21,834 nt of DNA. It comes from Omnitrophica bacterium RIFCSPLOWO2_01_FULL_45_10 (GTDB lineage: Bacteria; Omnitrophota; Gorgyraeia; 2-01-FULL-45-10). The notes beneath the pieces are model-generated. The model saw only the letters and a list, made by a program, of their open reading frames with translations, made no database searches and had not been told where the DNA came from. Below are positions 14,865 through 21,834 of the stretch, in pieces (the first letter of the stretch is position 1; every line of letters begins with the position of its first letter). The position numbers were made by a program, and so were the translations under genes. The stretch is from NCBI GenBank assembly GCA_001804165.1, contig MHFL01000058.1, forward strand, positions 1 through 21,834. The letters run 5' to 3'.

Positions 14865-15706
14865 TGAGAGAGATACGCTTTGATACAATAAAGGATGCGG
14901 TAAGGGAACTTTGCCTGAAGGCGAACTTCGAGATGAGAAGCGATATCCTGAAGGCGCTAAGGACGAGTTTAAGGAAAGAGACGAACGACCGCGCTAAACG
15001 TATTCTCAAATCCATCATAGAGAATGCCAGGATTGCGAAGAAGAAACGGCTCGCGATATGCCAGGATACAGGTATGGTTATAGTTTTTCTAGAGATAGGT
15101 CAGGATGTGAGTTTTGTCGGAGGGAGCTTGAAGAAGGCCGTAGATGACGGTGTAAGGGAGGCATATCATAAAGGGTGCCTTAGGAAGTCGGTCGTTGAGG
15201 ACGCCCTCTTAAGAAATAATACGGCCACGAATACACCCGCTGTGATTTATACCGATATCGTGGAAGGGGGCAGGGTAAATTTAGAGGTTTCGCCGAAGGG
15301 TTTCGGCAGCGAAAGCAAGAGCGCTGTGAAGATGCTTAGGCCGACGGCATCCATGGAAGAAATAAAAGGGTTCATATTGGATATCGTAAAATTTGCGGGA
15401 CCGGACGCATGTCCGCCTTTTATATTAGGAGTGGGTATCGGTGGGACATTCGACACAGTTACTCATTTGGCAAAGAGGGCGCTCTTCAGATCGATAGAAC
15501 AAAGGAATCCAAAACGGCATATGGCAAACCTGGAGAGGGAGCTCTTTAAAGAGATAAACACGCTTGGACTAGGGCCGATGGGTCTAGGCGGGAGGACAAC
15601 TGTTCTGGGCGTGAATATTCTGGATGCGCCGACGCACATAGCGGGACTGCCGGTAGCGGTCAATATAAGTTGTCACGCGACAAGGAGCGCGAGTAAAATT
15701 ATTTAA
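14864..15706 (+). CDS. Class I fumarate hydratase, alpha subunit
   Basis: This is the N-terminal (alpha) half of a two-subunit, oxygen-sensitive Fe-S hydro-lyase interconverting fumarate and malate. It is 280 residues with three cluster-ligand cysteines: C66 in AICQDTG, C183 in GPDACPPF and C270 in ISCHATR. RNNTATNTPA and GIGGTFD are also typical. The ATG at 14864 shares a base with the queF stop (TGATG); a GTG at 14861 is also in frame. The beta subunit follows after 11 nt. L-tartrate dehydratase (TtdA) is the main alternative. Confidence 0.9.
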   Translation: MREIRFDTIKDAVRELCLKANFEMRSDILKALRTSLRKETNDRAKRILKSIIENARIAKKKRLAICQDTGMVIVFLEIGQDVSFVGGSLKKAVDDGVREAYHKGCLRKSVVEDALLRNNTATNTPAVIYTDIVEGGRVNLEVSPKGFGSESKSAVKMLRPTASMEEIKGFILDIVKFAGPDACPPFILGVGIGGTFDTVTHLAKRALFRSIEQRNPKRHMANLERELFKEINTLGLGPMGLGGRTTVLGVNILDAPTHIAGLPVAVNISCHATRSASKII

Positions 15707-15717
15707 GTTTAATTCCA

Positions 15718-16266
15718 ATGAAAGAAATCAAACTCAAAACGCCTCTGACAAAAGATGCCGTAACGGATTTGAAAGCCGGCGATGAAATCTATTTAAGCGG
15801 TATCATATTCACCGCAAGGGATGCGGCGCATAAAAAGATAGCGGATTTAATAAAGAAGGGCCGGCACGTTCCGCTCAATTTGAAAGACGCTTGTGTCTAT
15901 TATACGGGCCCCACGCCGGCGATCTCAAGGCGTCCGATAGGCTCGTGCGGACCTACTACAAGTTCGAGGATGGATCCGTTCACGCCCGCGCTTCTTCGCC
16001 TAGGCCTAAGAGGAATGATAGGGAAAGGCGATAGGTCGGACGAGGTAAGAAGTGCGATCAAGAAACACCATGCAGTATATTTTTTGGCGACGGGCGGAAT
16101 AGGAGCGCTTTTATCTACGTATGTTAAGTCCGCCAGGCCCGTACTTTTTAAAGATTTAGGGCCAGAGGCAGTCTATAAGTTAGAGGTTAAAGATTTTCCG
16201 TTAATAGTGGGCATAGATTCGAAAGGGCGCAATGTATATGACAAGACGAGATGGAAGAAGGGATAA
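15718..16266 (+). CDS. Class I fumarate hydratase, beta subunit
   Basis: This is the C-terminal (beta) subunit that completes the active site of the two-part fumarase. The 182 residues include GDEIYLSG (21-28), [23 protein letters not shown] and GKGDRS, all family signatures. The split alpha/beta form is common in anaerobes and archaea. No ribosome site is evident. The 3' end overlaps rph by 29-35 nt. Confidence 0.9.
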   Translation: MKEIKLKTPLTKDAVTDLKAGDEIYLSGIIFTARDAAHKKIADLIKKGRHVPLNLKDACVYYTGPTPAISRRPIGSCGPTTSSRMDPFTPALLRLGLRGMIGKGDRSDEVRSAIKKHHAVYFLATGGIGALLSTYVKSARPVLFKDLGPEAVYKLEVKDFPLIVGIDSKGRNVYDKTRWKKG

Positions 16267-16969
16267 CGAGCTAAGAAAGATAAAGATTACGAAGGATTAC
16301 ATAAAATTCGCGGAAGGTTCTTGTCTGATAGAAATAGGCGATACGAAGGTTATCTCAACCGCGACGGTCGAGCAATCCGTTCCGCCATTCTTAAAAGGTA
16401 AAGGAACCGGTTGGGTCACCGCAGAATACGGCATGATACCGCGGTCATGCAAAACGAGGGTTATTAGAGAGGCCTCAAAGGGAAGGTTGGGAGGAAGGAC
16501 CCAGGAGATACAACGACTCATAGGCAGGTCCATGAGGGCCGTGGTAGACATGAAAAAACTCGGAGAGCGCACTATTATTTTGGACTGCGATGTCGTTCAA
16601 GCGGACGGAGGCACAAGGTGCGCGAGCATCACGGGAAGTTTCATAGCGATGGCGCTTAGTTTGGAAAAATTGCGCAAGAAAGGCGTGTTCAATCTCGTTC
16701 CTGTTTCCGATTATGTAGCCGCTGTGAGCGTAGGAATGTCGGATAAAAGAGCGATGGTAGATTTAAACTATGACGAAGATTCGAGTGCCGCCGTTGACAT
16801 GAACATAGTTATGACCGGAGATGGACGATTCATTGAGATTCAAGGGACGGCCGAAAGAGAACCATTTAAAAAAGAAGAAATGAATAAACTTCTTGCATTA
16901 GCGAAAGAGGGCATAGAGAAATTAGTCGAGATAGAAAATAAACTCCTAAAAAATATAATTAATCTATGA
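16238..16969 (+). CDS. rph: Ribonuclease PH
   Basis: RNase PH is a phosphorolytic 3'-exoribonuclease that trims tRNA precursors. The frame opens at ATG 16232, but the family N-terminus ([11 protein letters not shown]) and the spacing from AAAGGG favour ATG 16238, giving 243 residues. [21 protein letters not shown] segments ([11 protein letters not shown]), [19 protein letters not shown] and [15 protein letters not shown] cover the phosphate-binding and catalytic positions. It overlaps rdgB by 4 nt. The rph-rdgB pair is a frequent bacterial arrangement, and tRNA genes lie just downstream. Confidence 0.94.
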   Translation: MTRRDGRRDNELRKIKITKDYIKFAEGSCLIEIGDTKVISTATVEQSVPPFLKGKGTGWVTAEYGMIPRSCKTRVIREASKGRLGGRTQEIQRLIGRSMRAVVDMKKLGERTIILDCDVVQADGGTRCASITGSFIAMALSLEKLRKKGVFNLVPVSDYVAAVSVGMSDKRAMVDLNYDEDSSAAVDMNIVMTGDGRFIEIQGTAEREPFKKEEMNKLLALAKEGIEKLVEIENKLLKNIINL

Positions 16970-17649
16970 TTAGACAACTTGTTATCGCGTCCAGGAACGA
17001 AAAGAAACTGCGTGAATTGAAGAGATATTTAAAAGGCGTAAAGGCGAAGGTCAGCACATTGAAAGATTTTGAGGGGGCGCCGGAAGTAGTGGAAAATGGC
17101 GCGACGTTTCTGAAAAATGCCAAAAAGAAAGCGTTAACGGTCTCACGATTCACAAAAGGGCTTGTTCTGGCGGACGATTCAGGGCTTGTGGTGGAGGCGT
17201 TACACGGAAGGCCAGGCGTCAGGTCGTCGCGCTTTACGGGCCCGAGAAAGAGCGACGAGGCGAATAATCTAAAACTGCTGAAACTCCTTGAGAATGTGCC
17301 TCTTGCGAAGCGGCAGGCAAAATTTGTTTGTGCTGTAGCGATCGCGGATAACGGCAGAATCATTAAATCAATAGAAGAAGACTGCAAAGGGCTCATCGCG
17401 TTTTCTCCGAGTGGCCGATATGGGTTCGGATACGACCCGGTATTCATCATCCCAAAATACAATAAGACATTCGGCGAACTTGGGCTTAAGGTGAAAGACA
17501 AGATGAGCCATCGTTCAAAGGCGTTAAAAAAGGCCCGGGAGTTTTTGAAGAATTACTTGAACCAGGTTCATGCACGTGATATTCCATGTGTGAACCTGGT
17601 TCAAAAATCGTCAGAACCTGATACAAGGTATCACTCTTTCATGATATAA
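16966..17649 (+). CDS. rdgB: dITP/XTP pyrophosphatase with repeat-derived C-terminal tail
   Basis: RdgB (Ham1 family) hydrolyses dITP, dUTP-like and XTP nucleotides to keep them out of DNA. It has the substrate motif [11 protein letters not shown] (7-17), catalytic ADDSGL (69-74), FGYDPVF (154-160) and [11 protein letters not shown] (180-190). The family normally ends soon after this last motif (about 195-200 residues). Here residues about 199-227 are encoded by a large nested palindrome (17557-17604) and the following small hairpin, so the original stop seems to have been replaced. The stop is 2 nt before tRNA-Pro. Confidence 0.94.
   Translation: MIRQLVIASRNEKKLRELKRYLKGVKAKVSTLKDFEGAPEVVENGATFLKNAKKKALTVSRFTKGLVLADDSGLVVEALHGRPGVRSSRFTGPRKSDEANNLKLLKLLENVPLAKRQAKFVCAVAIADNGRIIKSIEEDCKGLIAFSPSGRYGFGYDPVFIIPKYNKTFGELGLKVKDKMSHRSKALKKAREFLKNYLNQVHARDIPCVNLVQKSSEPDTRYHSFMI
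17557..17604. repeat. Nested palindrome in the rdgB 3' end
   Basis: TTGAACCAGGTTCA (17557-17570) pairs perfectly with TGAACCTGGTTCAA (17591-17604). Each arm is itself a palindrome (GAACC-W-GGTTC), so hairpin or cruciform forms are possible. A third GAACCTG and a small dyad GATAC-AAG-GTATC follow (about 17614-17632). There is no T-run directly after it, so a simple terminator is not clear. Confidence 0.7.
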
Positions 17650-17651
17650 TT

Positions 17652-17728
17652 CGGGGCGTAGCGCAGTTGGCTAGCGCGCTTGGTTTGGGACCAAGAGGTC
17701 CTCGGTTCAAATCCGAGCGCCCCGACCA
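17652..17728 (+). tRNA. tRNA-Pro(TGG)
   Basis: Acceptor CGGGGCG pairs with CGCCCCG, then ACCA (CCA encoded). The anticodon stem CTTGG/CCAAG has loop TTTGGGA (anticodon TGG), and the T-arm contains GGTTCAAATCC. It starts 2 nt after the rdgB stop. Confidence 0.97.
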
Positions 17729-17829
17729 TCCTGCTTCGCTCAATCGTTTTCACGATTGAGCTTCGCAGGAATAGGTTCTACGAAGCGCTACCATTGTAAG
17801 CGAATTGATGCGCGAAGTAGACCCGACCA
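17729..17829 (+). repeat. Hairpin element flanked by a copy of the tRNA-Pro 3' end
   Basis: The last 8 bases of tRNA-Pro, CCCGACCA (17721-17728), recur at 17822-17829. The 93 bp between them fold into two hairpins. The first pairs TCCTGC...CTCAATCG (17729-17746) with CGATTGAG...GCAGGA (17753-17770). The second pairs GGTTCTAC...GCG (from 17774) with GCG...GTAGACC (to about 17823). Each has an unpaired TTCG/CTTC-type internal loop. The layout suggests a small inserted element with a duplicated target or att site. Confidence 0.55.
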
Positions 17830-17862
17830 AAGTAGTTCTTATTTGGTAGTTTGAAGATGATC

Positions 17863-17939
17863 GCGCCCGTAGCTCAGTTGGATAGAGCATTTGCCTTCTA
17901 AGCAAAGGGCCGCCCGTTCGAATCGGGCCGGGCGCGCCA
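17863..17939 (+). tRNA. tRNA-Arg(TCT)
   Basis: Acceptor GCGCCCG pairs with CGGGCGC, then GCCA (CCA encoded). The anticodon stem TTTGC/GCAAA holds loop CTTCTAA with anticodon TCT, and the T-arm is GCCCG-TTCGAAT-CGGGC. It reads AGA/AGG codons, which are frequent in this window. Confidence 0.97.
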
Positions 17940-17973
17940 ACCTTAATTTTGTATTACGTGTTGTAATATCATC

Positions 17974-19047
17974 ATGAGCAAGGTCTATTTCGTACCTGTC
18001 AAAGATGCCGATCGTATAGAGGACGTCAGGCGGAAGGTCACAGCGTTGCTCGATGAAAGTAAGATACTCGATTTCATACGAAACGACGATGACGTAGCCG
18101 TGAAGATACATTTTGGCGAAGAAAGGAACACCGGCCATGTCAGGCCGGAATATGCCGGCGTTATATGTAAAAAGATTTTGGCAAAAAAGGCGAGACCCTT
18201 CTTAACCGACACGAATACCCTTTATCGAGGGAAGCGAACGAATGTACCAGATCATCTTAAGATCGCGCATGAACACGGCTTTACCAAAAATACATGCGGT
18301 GCGGAAGTAATAATACCGGATGATGATTTGAAAGCGAATGTGATTGATGTCGCGATAAACGGAACCTTCATTAAGAAGGCCAAAATAGCGGCTCTTTTTT
18401 TGCAGGCCGACGCCCTCGTGGGCATAGCACATTTTAAAGGACATCTCATGACGGGTTTTGGAGGGGCGCTCAAGAATATAGGGATGGGATGCGCCACAAG
18501 GGAAGGAAAACTTATGCAGCATTCGGAGATCGCGCCTGTTATTGAGGTCGAAAAATGCGATGCCTGTATGACATGCGCTAAGAGGTGCCCCACAGATGCC
18601 ATATCTCTGAAGGGCCACAGAGTTTACATAGATTCTTCCAAATGCATCGGCTGCGCAAGCTGCATAGCGGCATGCGTACATGAGGCGATCGATGTAGATT
18701 GGGAAGCGGGCGGAAGCATGGTTCAGGAAAAGATGATAGAATATGCGTCAGCCGTATTAAGGAGTAAAAAGAACAAATGCGCATTCATCAATTTTGCGAT
18801 AAAGATAACAAAGGAATGCGATTGCCTCGCGAAAGACGATCCGCGCATTGCGCCCGATATTGGCATATTCGCCTCTACGGACCCTGTGAGCATAGATAAA
18901 GCATGTTTCGATTCCGTCTTGGATGCATGTGGCAAGGATATTTTCAAGTTAGCGCATCCTTCAAGGGATGGGGGAAAACAAGTGCGATATGCCGCCGAAC
19001 TCGGCCTGGGTGAACTCAAATACGAATTAGCGCAGGTCATGACATAG
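17974..19047 (+). CDS. DUF362 protein with two [4Fe-4S] ferredoxin sites
   Basis: The 357-residue protein has a DUF362 fold: VAVKIHFGEE and GHVRPEY near the N-terminus, then FLTDTNTLYRG and HFKGHLMTGFGGALKNIGMG. Near the middle is a double ferredoxin insert, C195-C198-C201-C205P and C224-C227-C230-C234. DUF362 proteins of this kind are common in anaerobes, but no reaction is established for this type. An electron-transfer or Fe-S maturation role is possible. No signal peptide is seen, so it is cytoplasmic. A 6-bp dyad (TATTAC/GTAATA) lies just before the start, and no clear ribosome site. It stands between tRNA-Arg and tRNA-His. Confidence 0.85.
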   Translation: MSKVYFVPVKDADRIEDVRRKVTALLDESKILDFIRNDDDVAVKIHFGEERNTGHVRPEYAGVICKKILAKKARPFLTDTNTLYRGKRTNVPDHLKIAHEHGFTKNTCGAEVIIPDDDLKANVIDVAINGTFIKKAKIAALFLQADALVGIAHFKGHLMTGFGGALKNIGMGCATREGKLMQHSEIAPVIEVEKCDACMTCAKRCPTDAISLKGHRVYIDSSKCIGCASCIAACVHEAIDVDWEAGGSMVQEKMIEYASAVLRSKKNKCAFINFAIKITKECDCLAKDDPRIAPDIGIFASTDPVSIDKACFDSVLDACGKDIFKLAHPSRDGGKQVRYAAELGLGELKYELAQVMT

Positions 19048-19054
19048 AATATCC

Positions 19055-19083
19055 TTGATGAGCGTATTCATTAACTATATAAT
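19055..19083 (+). promoter_or_regulatory. tRNA-His promoter
   Basis: TTGATG (19055-19060) and a consensus TATAAT (19078-19083) are separated by 17 bp. The start would be near 19090, about 30 nt before the tRNA. Confidence 0.75.
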
Positions 19084-19120
19084 AAAATCACATTAATAAT
19101 AACGATTTCTTCACAAATTT

Positions 19121-19199
19121 GGTGGATGTAGCTCAGCCTGGCCAGAGCGCTTGACTGTGGCTCAAGACGTCGGGGGTTCAAATCCCCTCATCCACCCCA
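19121..19199 (+). tRNA. tRNA-His(GTG)
   Basis: The genome-encoded extra G (-1, at 19121) faces discriminator C (19196), as expected for tRNA-His. GTGGATG pairs with CATCCAC, and CCA is encoded. The anticodon stem CTTGA/TCAAG holds loop CTGTGGC (anticodon GTG), and the T-arm is GGGGG-TTCAAAT-CCCCT. Confidence 0.97.
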
Positions 19200-19491
19200 A
19201 TTTCTCAGTCCTCTGATTTGAGAGGATTTTATAAGGGTAACTATAAGTAAATGAAAGGCTTGCATATGCAAGCCTTCGGTTCGAGCAGATTTTTTTGATG
19301 TAATCGGCCTTCTCTTCGGCGCTTCCGGCCGATGCGACGTAACTGGCTTGGTGAGCAAGAGTTAGAAAATCCCGCATCGGTTCCAACCATTTTCCGTCAG
19401 TCCCTTTTTTTTGCGACCAACTAAAACGTTCGGGCTCCGGGGCCAAAAAGTGTGGAATTGCTTTTTGCCCCTTCGCCCTGCCACAAGTCAA
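19162..19491 (-). pseudogene. Serine-type site-specific recombinase C-terminal remnant running into tRNA-His
   Basis: The - strand frame from 19491 reads, from about its residue 30, a segment (GKWLEPMRDFLTLAHQAS, then a short helix ending DYIKKICSNRR, then SFTYSYPYKIL) that resembles the C-terminal tail of large serine recombinases. The catalytic and zinc-ribbon parts are missing, and an in-frame stop lies upstream at 19504-19506. The last residues (MRGFEPPTS) are the antisense reading of the tRNA-His acceptor and T-arm, with the stop in the anticodon-stem region. It is best explained as the decayed end of an element that integrated at the tRNA 3' end. An 18-bp palindrome (19257-19274) lies inside it. 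Family recognition is from memory of sequence style and needs a search. Confidence 0.55.
19209..19230 (+). terminator. tRNA-His intrinsic terminator
   Basis: Stem TCCTCT (19209-19214) with AGAGGA (19221-19226), a 6-nt loop and a TTTTAT tail, 10 nt after the tRNA CCA end. Confidence 0.6.
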
Positions 19492-19520
19492 TAGACAGCA
19501 GGACTAGCATCCGAACGTTT

Positions 19521-19557
19521 TTAAAAGGAAACCTTTTTAAAAAAGGTTTCCTTTTAA
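19521..19557. terminator. 17-bp-arm palindrome (copy 2)
   Basis: TTAAAAGGAAACCTTTT (19521-19537) pairs perfectly with AAAAGGTTTCCTTTTAA (19541-19557) around a 3-nt loop. It is the same unit as 9516-9553 with one G-C pair changed to A-T on both arms. It could act as a two-way terminator or be a dispersed palindromic repeat. Confidence 0.6.
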
Positions 19558-19581
19558 TGTTTTCCTTCCAAAATAATTATG

Positions 19582-19618
19582 AAAGCCTATGGCCTATACT
19601 ATTAGTCATAGGCTTTTT
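19582..19618 (+). terminator. Intrinsic terminator
   Basis: AAAGCCTATG (19582-19591) pairs with CATAGGCTTT (19607-19616) and runs into TTTTT. No obvious gene ends just upstream on the + strand, so it may belong to lost mobile-element DNA. The stretch 19231-19781 holds only the recombinase remnant, the palindrome, this terminator and a promoter. Confidence 0.6.
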
Positions 19619-19762
19619 ATCTGGCGGGGCTGTATACGGAGAGGGCAGCCCCTCGTTGAATTTGACTGCCCGTCCCGAGAGGATTTGAACTTCACTAGTC
19701 CCTTATTTGTCTCCTATGAATACAAGACAGAACCGCGATGTATATCTATAAGCAAGGTATTG

Positions 19763-19771
19763 TGTTATAAT
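19763..19771 (+). promoter_or_regulatory. Extended -10 promoter of the metallo-hydrolase gene
   Basis: TGTTATAAT (19763-19771) is an extended -10 (TGn plus TATAAT) with no good -35. The expected start, near 19778, lies only about 4 nt before the GTG at 19782, so the mRNA would be nearly leaderless. Confidence 0.5.
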
Positions 19772-19781
19772 ATATAAAAAA

Positions 19782-20597
19782 GTGTCGTATTTAAAAGTAT
19801 GTGTGCTTAGGAGTAGTTCCAGCGGTAATTGTGCCGCTATCTGGACGGCGAGATCCGGTATTTTGATTGATTGTGCGGGCATTGACTTAAAGGAAATTGA
19901 AAAAGACTTAAGAGACATTGAACTAGATCCATCCCAGATCAACGGCATTGTCATAACGCATGGGCATGAAGATCATATCTGTAAAGATACTTTCAAAATA
20001 GCGAGTCGCTACGGGATACCGATCTATATACACCATGATACATATCAAGTCATTAAGGAACGATATTGGGTCAAAAATCATCAAGTTAAAATAATGCATC
20101 ATACGGAGAAGCCATTTATAATAAATGATATAAAGATTATGCCCTTTAAAACGTTCCATAGCGGCGGCTATGTAGGTAAACCGTTCGGTTTGCGCATAGA
20201 ATATAAACATAAGGGCTCGCGCCACAAGGTAGGTCTTTTAACGGATACGAGTAAGGTAACCGATAGCATGGTCAGGATGCTGTATGATTGCAAGTGCCTG
20301 ATAATTGAATGTAATCATGATAGAGAGTTAGCTCAGGTTCGATCGCCAAATCAGTCGACCTGGAGAGAACACCTTAACAATGAGGCTGCTACTGAAGCGC
20401 TGATAAAGATCAAGAATGGATCTACCGATAGTTTAGCTCTAAAGCACGTCTTTTTGGCGCATATTAGCGAAAGACATAATAAGCCCAGGACTCTTATCAA
20501 CCGGATATCAAATGGTATTCGTAAAGAGAATATTACGGGTTGTGATCTAATGTTAACCTACCGCGAAAAAAGGACCCAAGTAAAAAAAATACTATGA
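19782..20597 (+). CDS. WalJ/YycJ-like metallo-beta-lactamase fold hydrolase
   Basis: The 271-residue protein opens with VLRSSSSGNCAAI, the YycJ/WalJ family mark, followed by the metal site THGHEDH (H60, H62, D64, H65). FKTFHSGG, LLTDTSKV, IIECNHD and FLAHISERHN supply the remaining metal and phosphate positions expected for the nuclease-like branch. Relatives are 5'-exonucleases linked to DNA repair. The start is GTG 19782, close behind an extended -10, with no ribosome site. The stop overlaps the start of a PIF1-like helicase by 4 nt (ATGA), so nuclease and helicase are probably made together. It lies beside the tRNA-His integration scar, so recent acquisition is possible. Confidence 0.85.
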   Translation: MSYLKVCVLRSSSSGNCAAIWTARSGILIDCAGIDLKEIEKDLRDIELDPSQINGIVITHGHEDHICKDTFKIASRYGIPIYIHHDTYQVIKERYWVKNHQVKIMHHTEKPFIINDIKIMPFKTFHSGGYVGKPFGLRIEYKHKGSRHKVGLLTDTSKVTDSMVRMLYDCKCLIIECNHDRELAQVRSPNQSTWREHLNNEAATEALIKIKNGSTDSLALKHVFLAHISERHNKPRTLINRISNGIRKENITGCDLMLTYREKRTQVKKIL

Positions 20598-21834
20598 AAC
20601 TCTATGCCGATCAAACAATAACAAGAGACCCTCTCCCAACACATCTTGACATAAATGATGAGTTCAAGTCAGCATTTGATCTTATGGAGAATACCAAGGA
20701 ATGCCTTTTTATCACAGGTAAGGCGGGTACTGGAAAATCTACCCTTCTAAAATATTTCAAGGCCAATACGGGTAAAAAGATAATCGTGTTAGCCCCGACA
20801 GGTGTCGCGGCAATCAATGTAGGCGGCCAGACTATCCATTCCTTCTTTAGATTACCTCCAAAGATCATTCAAAAGGATACCATAAAGCGCCTTAAGGACA
20901 AGAGCTTGGTCGAGAATCTCGATATGGTAATAATAGACGAGGTATCGATGGTCCGATCGGACCTTATGGATGGAATCGACTATGCATTGCGTCTCAACCG
21001 CGGTAAGATGAAGATGCCGTTTGGCGGAGTCCAAATGGTATTTTTTGGAGATCTTTTTCAGCTATCTCCTGTGGTCGAAAATGAAGTAAAGGAGCTCTTG
21101 GAAGAGCGATATTCAAGTCCTTATTTTTTCAGCGCTAAAGTGTTTAACGATTGCAATATCAGGTCCATCGAGTTGTCGACTATATATAGACAAAAAGATA
21201 GTTTGTTCATGGAGCTCTTAAATAGGGTCAGGAATAAAGAGTATACTAAAGAGGACCTGGATACATTAAATAAGAGAGTCCAAAAAGATACCCTGGTTTC
21301 TAAGAAAGACGCAACGGTGATCCTGACAACGACGAACAGCTTGGCAAACACAATAAATAAGGCGCGCTTATCAAAACTTCCCGGTAAAGAGATAACATTT
21401 GAGGCTGTGGCAACCGGGAAATTTGAAGAGGTGGCATATCCGTGCCCCACATCTTTAAAACTCAAAAAAGGCGCGCAGGTAATACTGATAAAAAATGACC
21501 CTGCCAAACAATGGGTGAATGGCACGCTTGCAAAAGTCGTCACCCTGTCAAACGATTCGATAGTCGTAGATATCAACGGGCGCACATGCGATGTTCCTAT
21601 TGTCAAGTGGCAGAAGATTGAATATAGTTACAACGAGGATGAAGACAAGATAGAAGACGAGGTCGTGGGAGCTTTTGCGCAATATCCCATAAAGCTTGCC
21701 TGGGCAATAACTATTCATAAGAGCCAGGGCCAGACTTTCGATAAGGTCATAATCGACCTGGGGAACGGTGCATTTACTCACGGCCAGTTATATGTCGCAT
21801 TAAGTAGGTGCACCTGTCTAGACGGCATAAGGCT
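20594..21834 (+). CDS. PIF1-like (SF1B) DNA helicase, 3' end outside the window
   Basis: The frame runs open from ATG 20594 to the window end (413 codons), so the gene is truncated by the window. Walker A FITGKAGTGKST (residues 39-50), motif Ia LAPTGVAAINVGGQTIHSFF, Walker B IIDEVSMV (113-120), GDLFQLSPV and YRQ are in order. Near the end are FAQYPIKLAWAITIHKSQGQTF and GQLYVALSRC, the SF1B motifs V and VI regions typical of PIF1/RecD2-like 5'-3' helicases. The N-terminus is short, with no extra domain before Walker A. Coupling to the upstream WalJ-like protein suggests joint DNA processing. Whether extra C-terminal domains follow cannot be seen. Confidence 0.92.
   Translation, partial: MKLYADQTITRDPLPTHLDINDEFKSAFDLMENTKECLFITGKAGTGKSTLLKYFKANTGKKIIVLAPTGVAAINVGGQTIHSFFRLPPKIIQKDTIKRLKDKSLVENLDMVIIDEVSMVRSDLMDGIDYALRLNRGKMKMPFGGVQMVFFGDLFQLSPVVENEVKELLEERYSSPYFFSAKVFNDCNIRSIELSTIYRQKDSLFMELLNRVRNKEYTKEDLDTLNKRVQKDTLVSKKDATVILTTTNSLANTINKARLSKLPGKEITFEAVATGKFEEVAYPCPTSLKLKKGAQVILIKNDPAKQWVNGTLAKVVTLSNDSIVVDINGRTCDVPIVKWQKIEYSYNEDEDKIEDEVVGAFAQYPIKLAWAITIHKSQGQTFDKVIIDLGNGAFTHGQLYVALSRCTCLDGIR

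Noticed and set aside
17645..17650. Consensus TATAAT just before tRNA-Pro
   Set aside because: No -35 at a fitting distance, and transcription would start inside the tRNA. Probably chance within the rdgB end.
17952..17968. TATTAC/GTAATA dyad before the DUF362 gene as an operator
   Set aside because: Only 6 bp arms in AT-rich DNA and no second copy; too weak to claim regulation.
19452..19777. Two short + strand frames in the gap after tRNA-His
   Set aside because: They cover the palindrome and the intrinsic terminator and show no family motifs. Their ends only echo the antisense tRNA-like stretch.
1..21834. CRISPR array, riboswitch or rRNA
   Set aside because: No regularly spaced direct repeats of CRISPR size, no rRNA signatures, and no preQ1-type leader recognised upstream of queD, which has only a 10-nt gap.

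Overview
The window is bacterial chromosome, densely packed and almost entirely on the + strand, with genes joined by 1-40 nt overlaps and frequent TTG/GTG starts. Codon use is rich in AGA/AGG (Arg) and ATA (Ile). The gene set points to a Gram-negative anaerobe: a lipid A-type amino-sugar trio, a lipoprotein amidase, a BioB with anaerobe-type cluster ligands, a two-subunit Fe-S fumarase and a DUF362 ferredoxin. This would fit an uncultured lineage such as Candidatus Omnitrophota, but that placement is only an impression from gene style.

Region 1 (1-6283): the 3' end of a class IV aminotransferase (pabC-like), then about 400 nt of non-coding DNA with three hairpins, then a complete biotin operon bioB-bioF-bioH-bioC-bioD-bioA. 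The operon starts from a strong sigma70 promoter (TTGACA-17-TATATT). Its -35 box lies inside a good BirA operator (TTGTAAACT-N14-GGTTGACAA), so biotin feedback is predicted. BioC/BioH make the pimeloyl moiety and BioF/A/D/B assemble biotin.

Region 2 (6298-9494): an ArnT/GT83-like membrane glycosyltransferase, a GT2 polyprenyl-phosphate glycosyltransferase and a YdjC-family deacetylase. The trio matches the logic of Francisella FlmK-FlmF2-NaxD, which adds galactosamine to lipid A. No terminator is visible between bioA and this trio.

Region 3 (9495-10611): a perfect 17-bp-arm palindrome, a small element with terminal inverted repeats, then on the - strand smpB and tmRNA (ssrA). The smpB stop codon lies inside the tmRNA acceptor stem. 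A divergent promoter pair separates this unit from the next.

Region 4 (10583-17939): tRNA-Leu(CAG) and, with no terminator after it, a long run of housekeeping genes: lipoprotein N-acetylmuramoyl-L-alanine amidase, murI, queD-queC-queE-queF (GTP-derived intermediate to preQ1), fumarase alpha and beta, rph, rdgB, then tRNA-Pro and tRNA-Arg. Small repeats have extended the ends of queF and rdgB in frame. A 93-bp hairpin element after tRNA-Pro is bounded by a duplication of the tRNA 3' end.

Region 5 (17974-21834): a DUF362 ferredoxin protein, tRNA-His with its own promoter and terminator, and a 580-nt non-coding stretch. That stretch holds a serine-recombinase C-terminal remnant reading antisense into tRNA-His, a second copy of the 17-bp-arm palindrome and an intrinsic terminator. 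A WalJ/YycJ-like metallo-hydrolase and a PIF1-like helicase (cut by the window end) follow. No CRISPR array or intact mobile element was seen.
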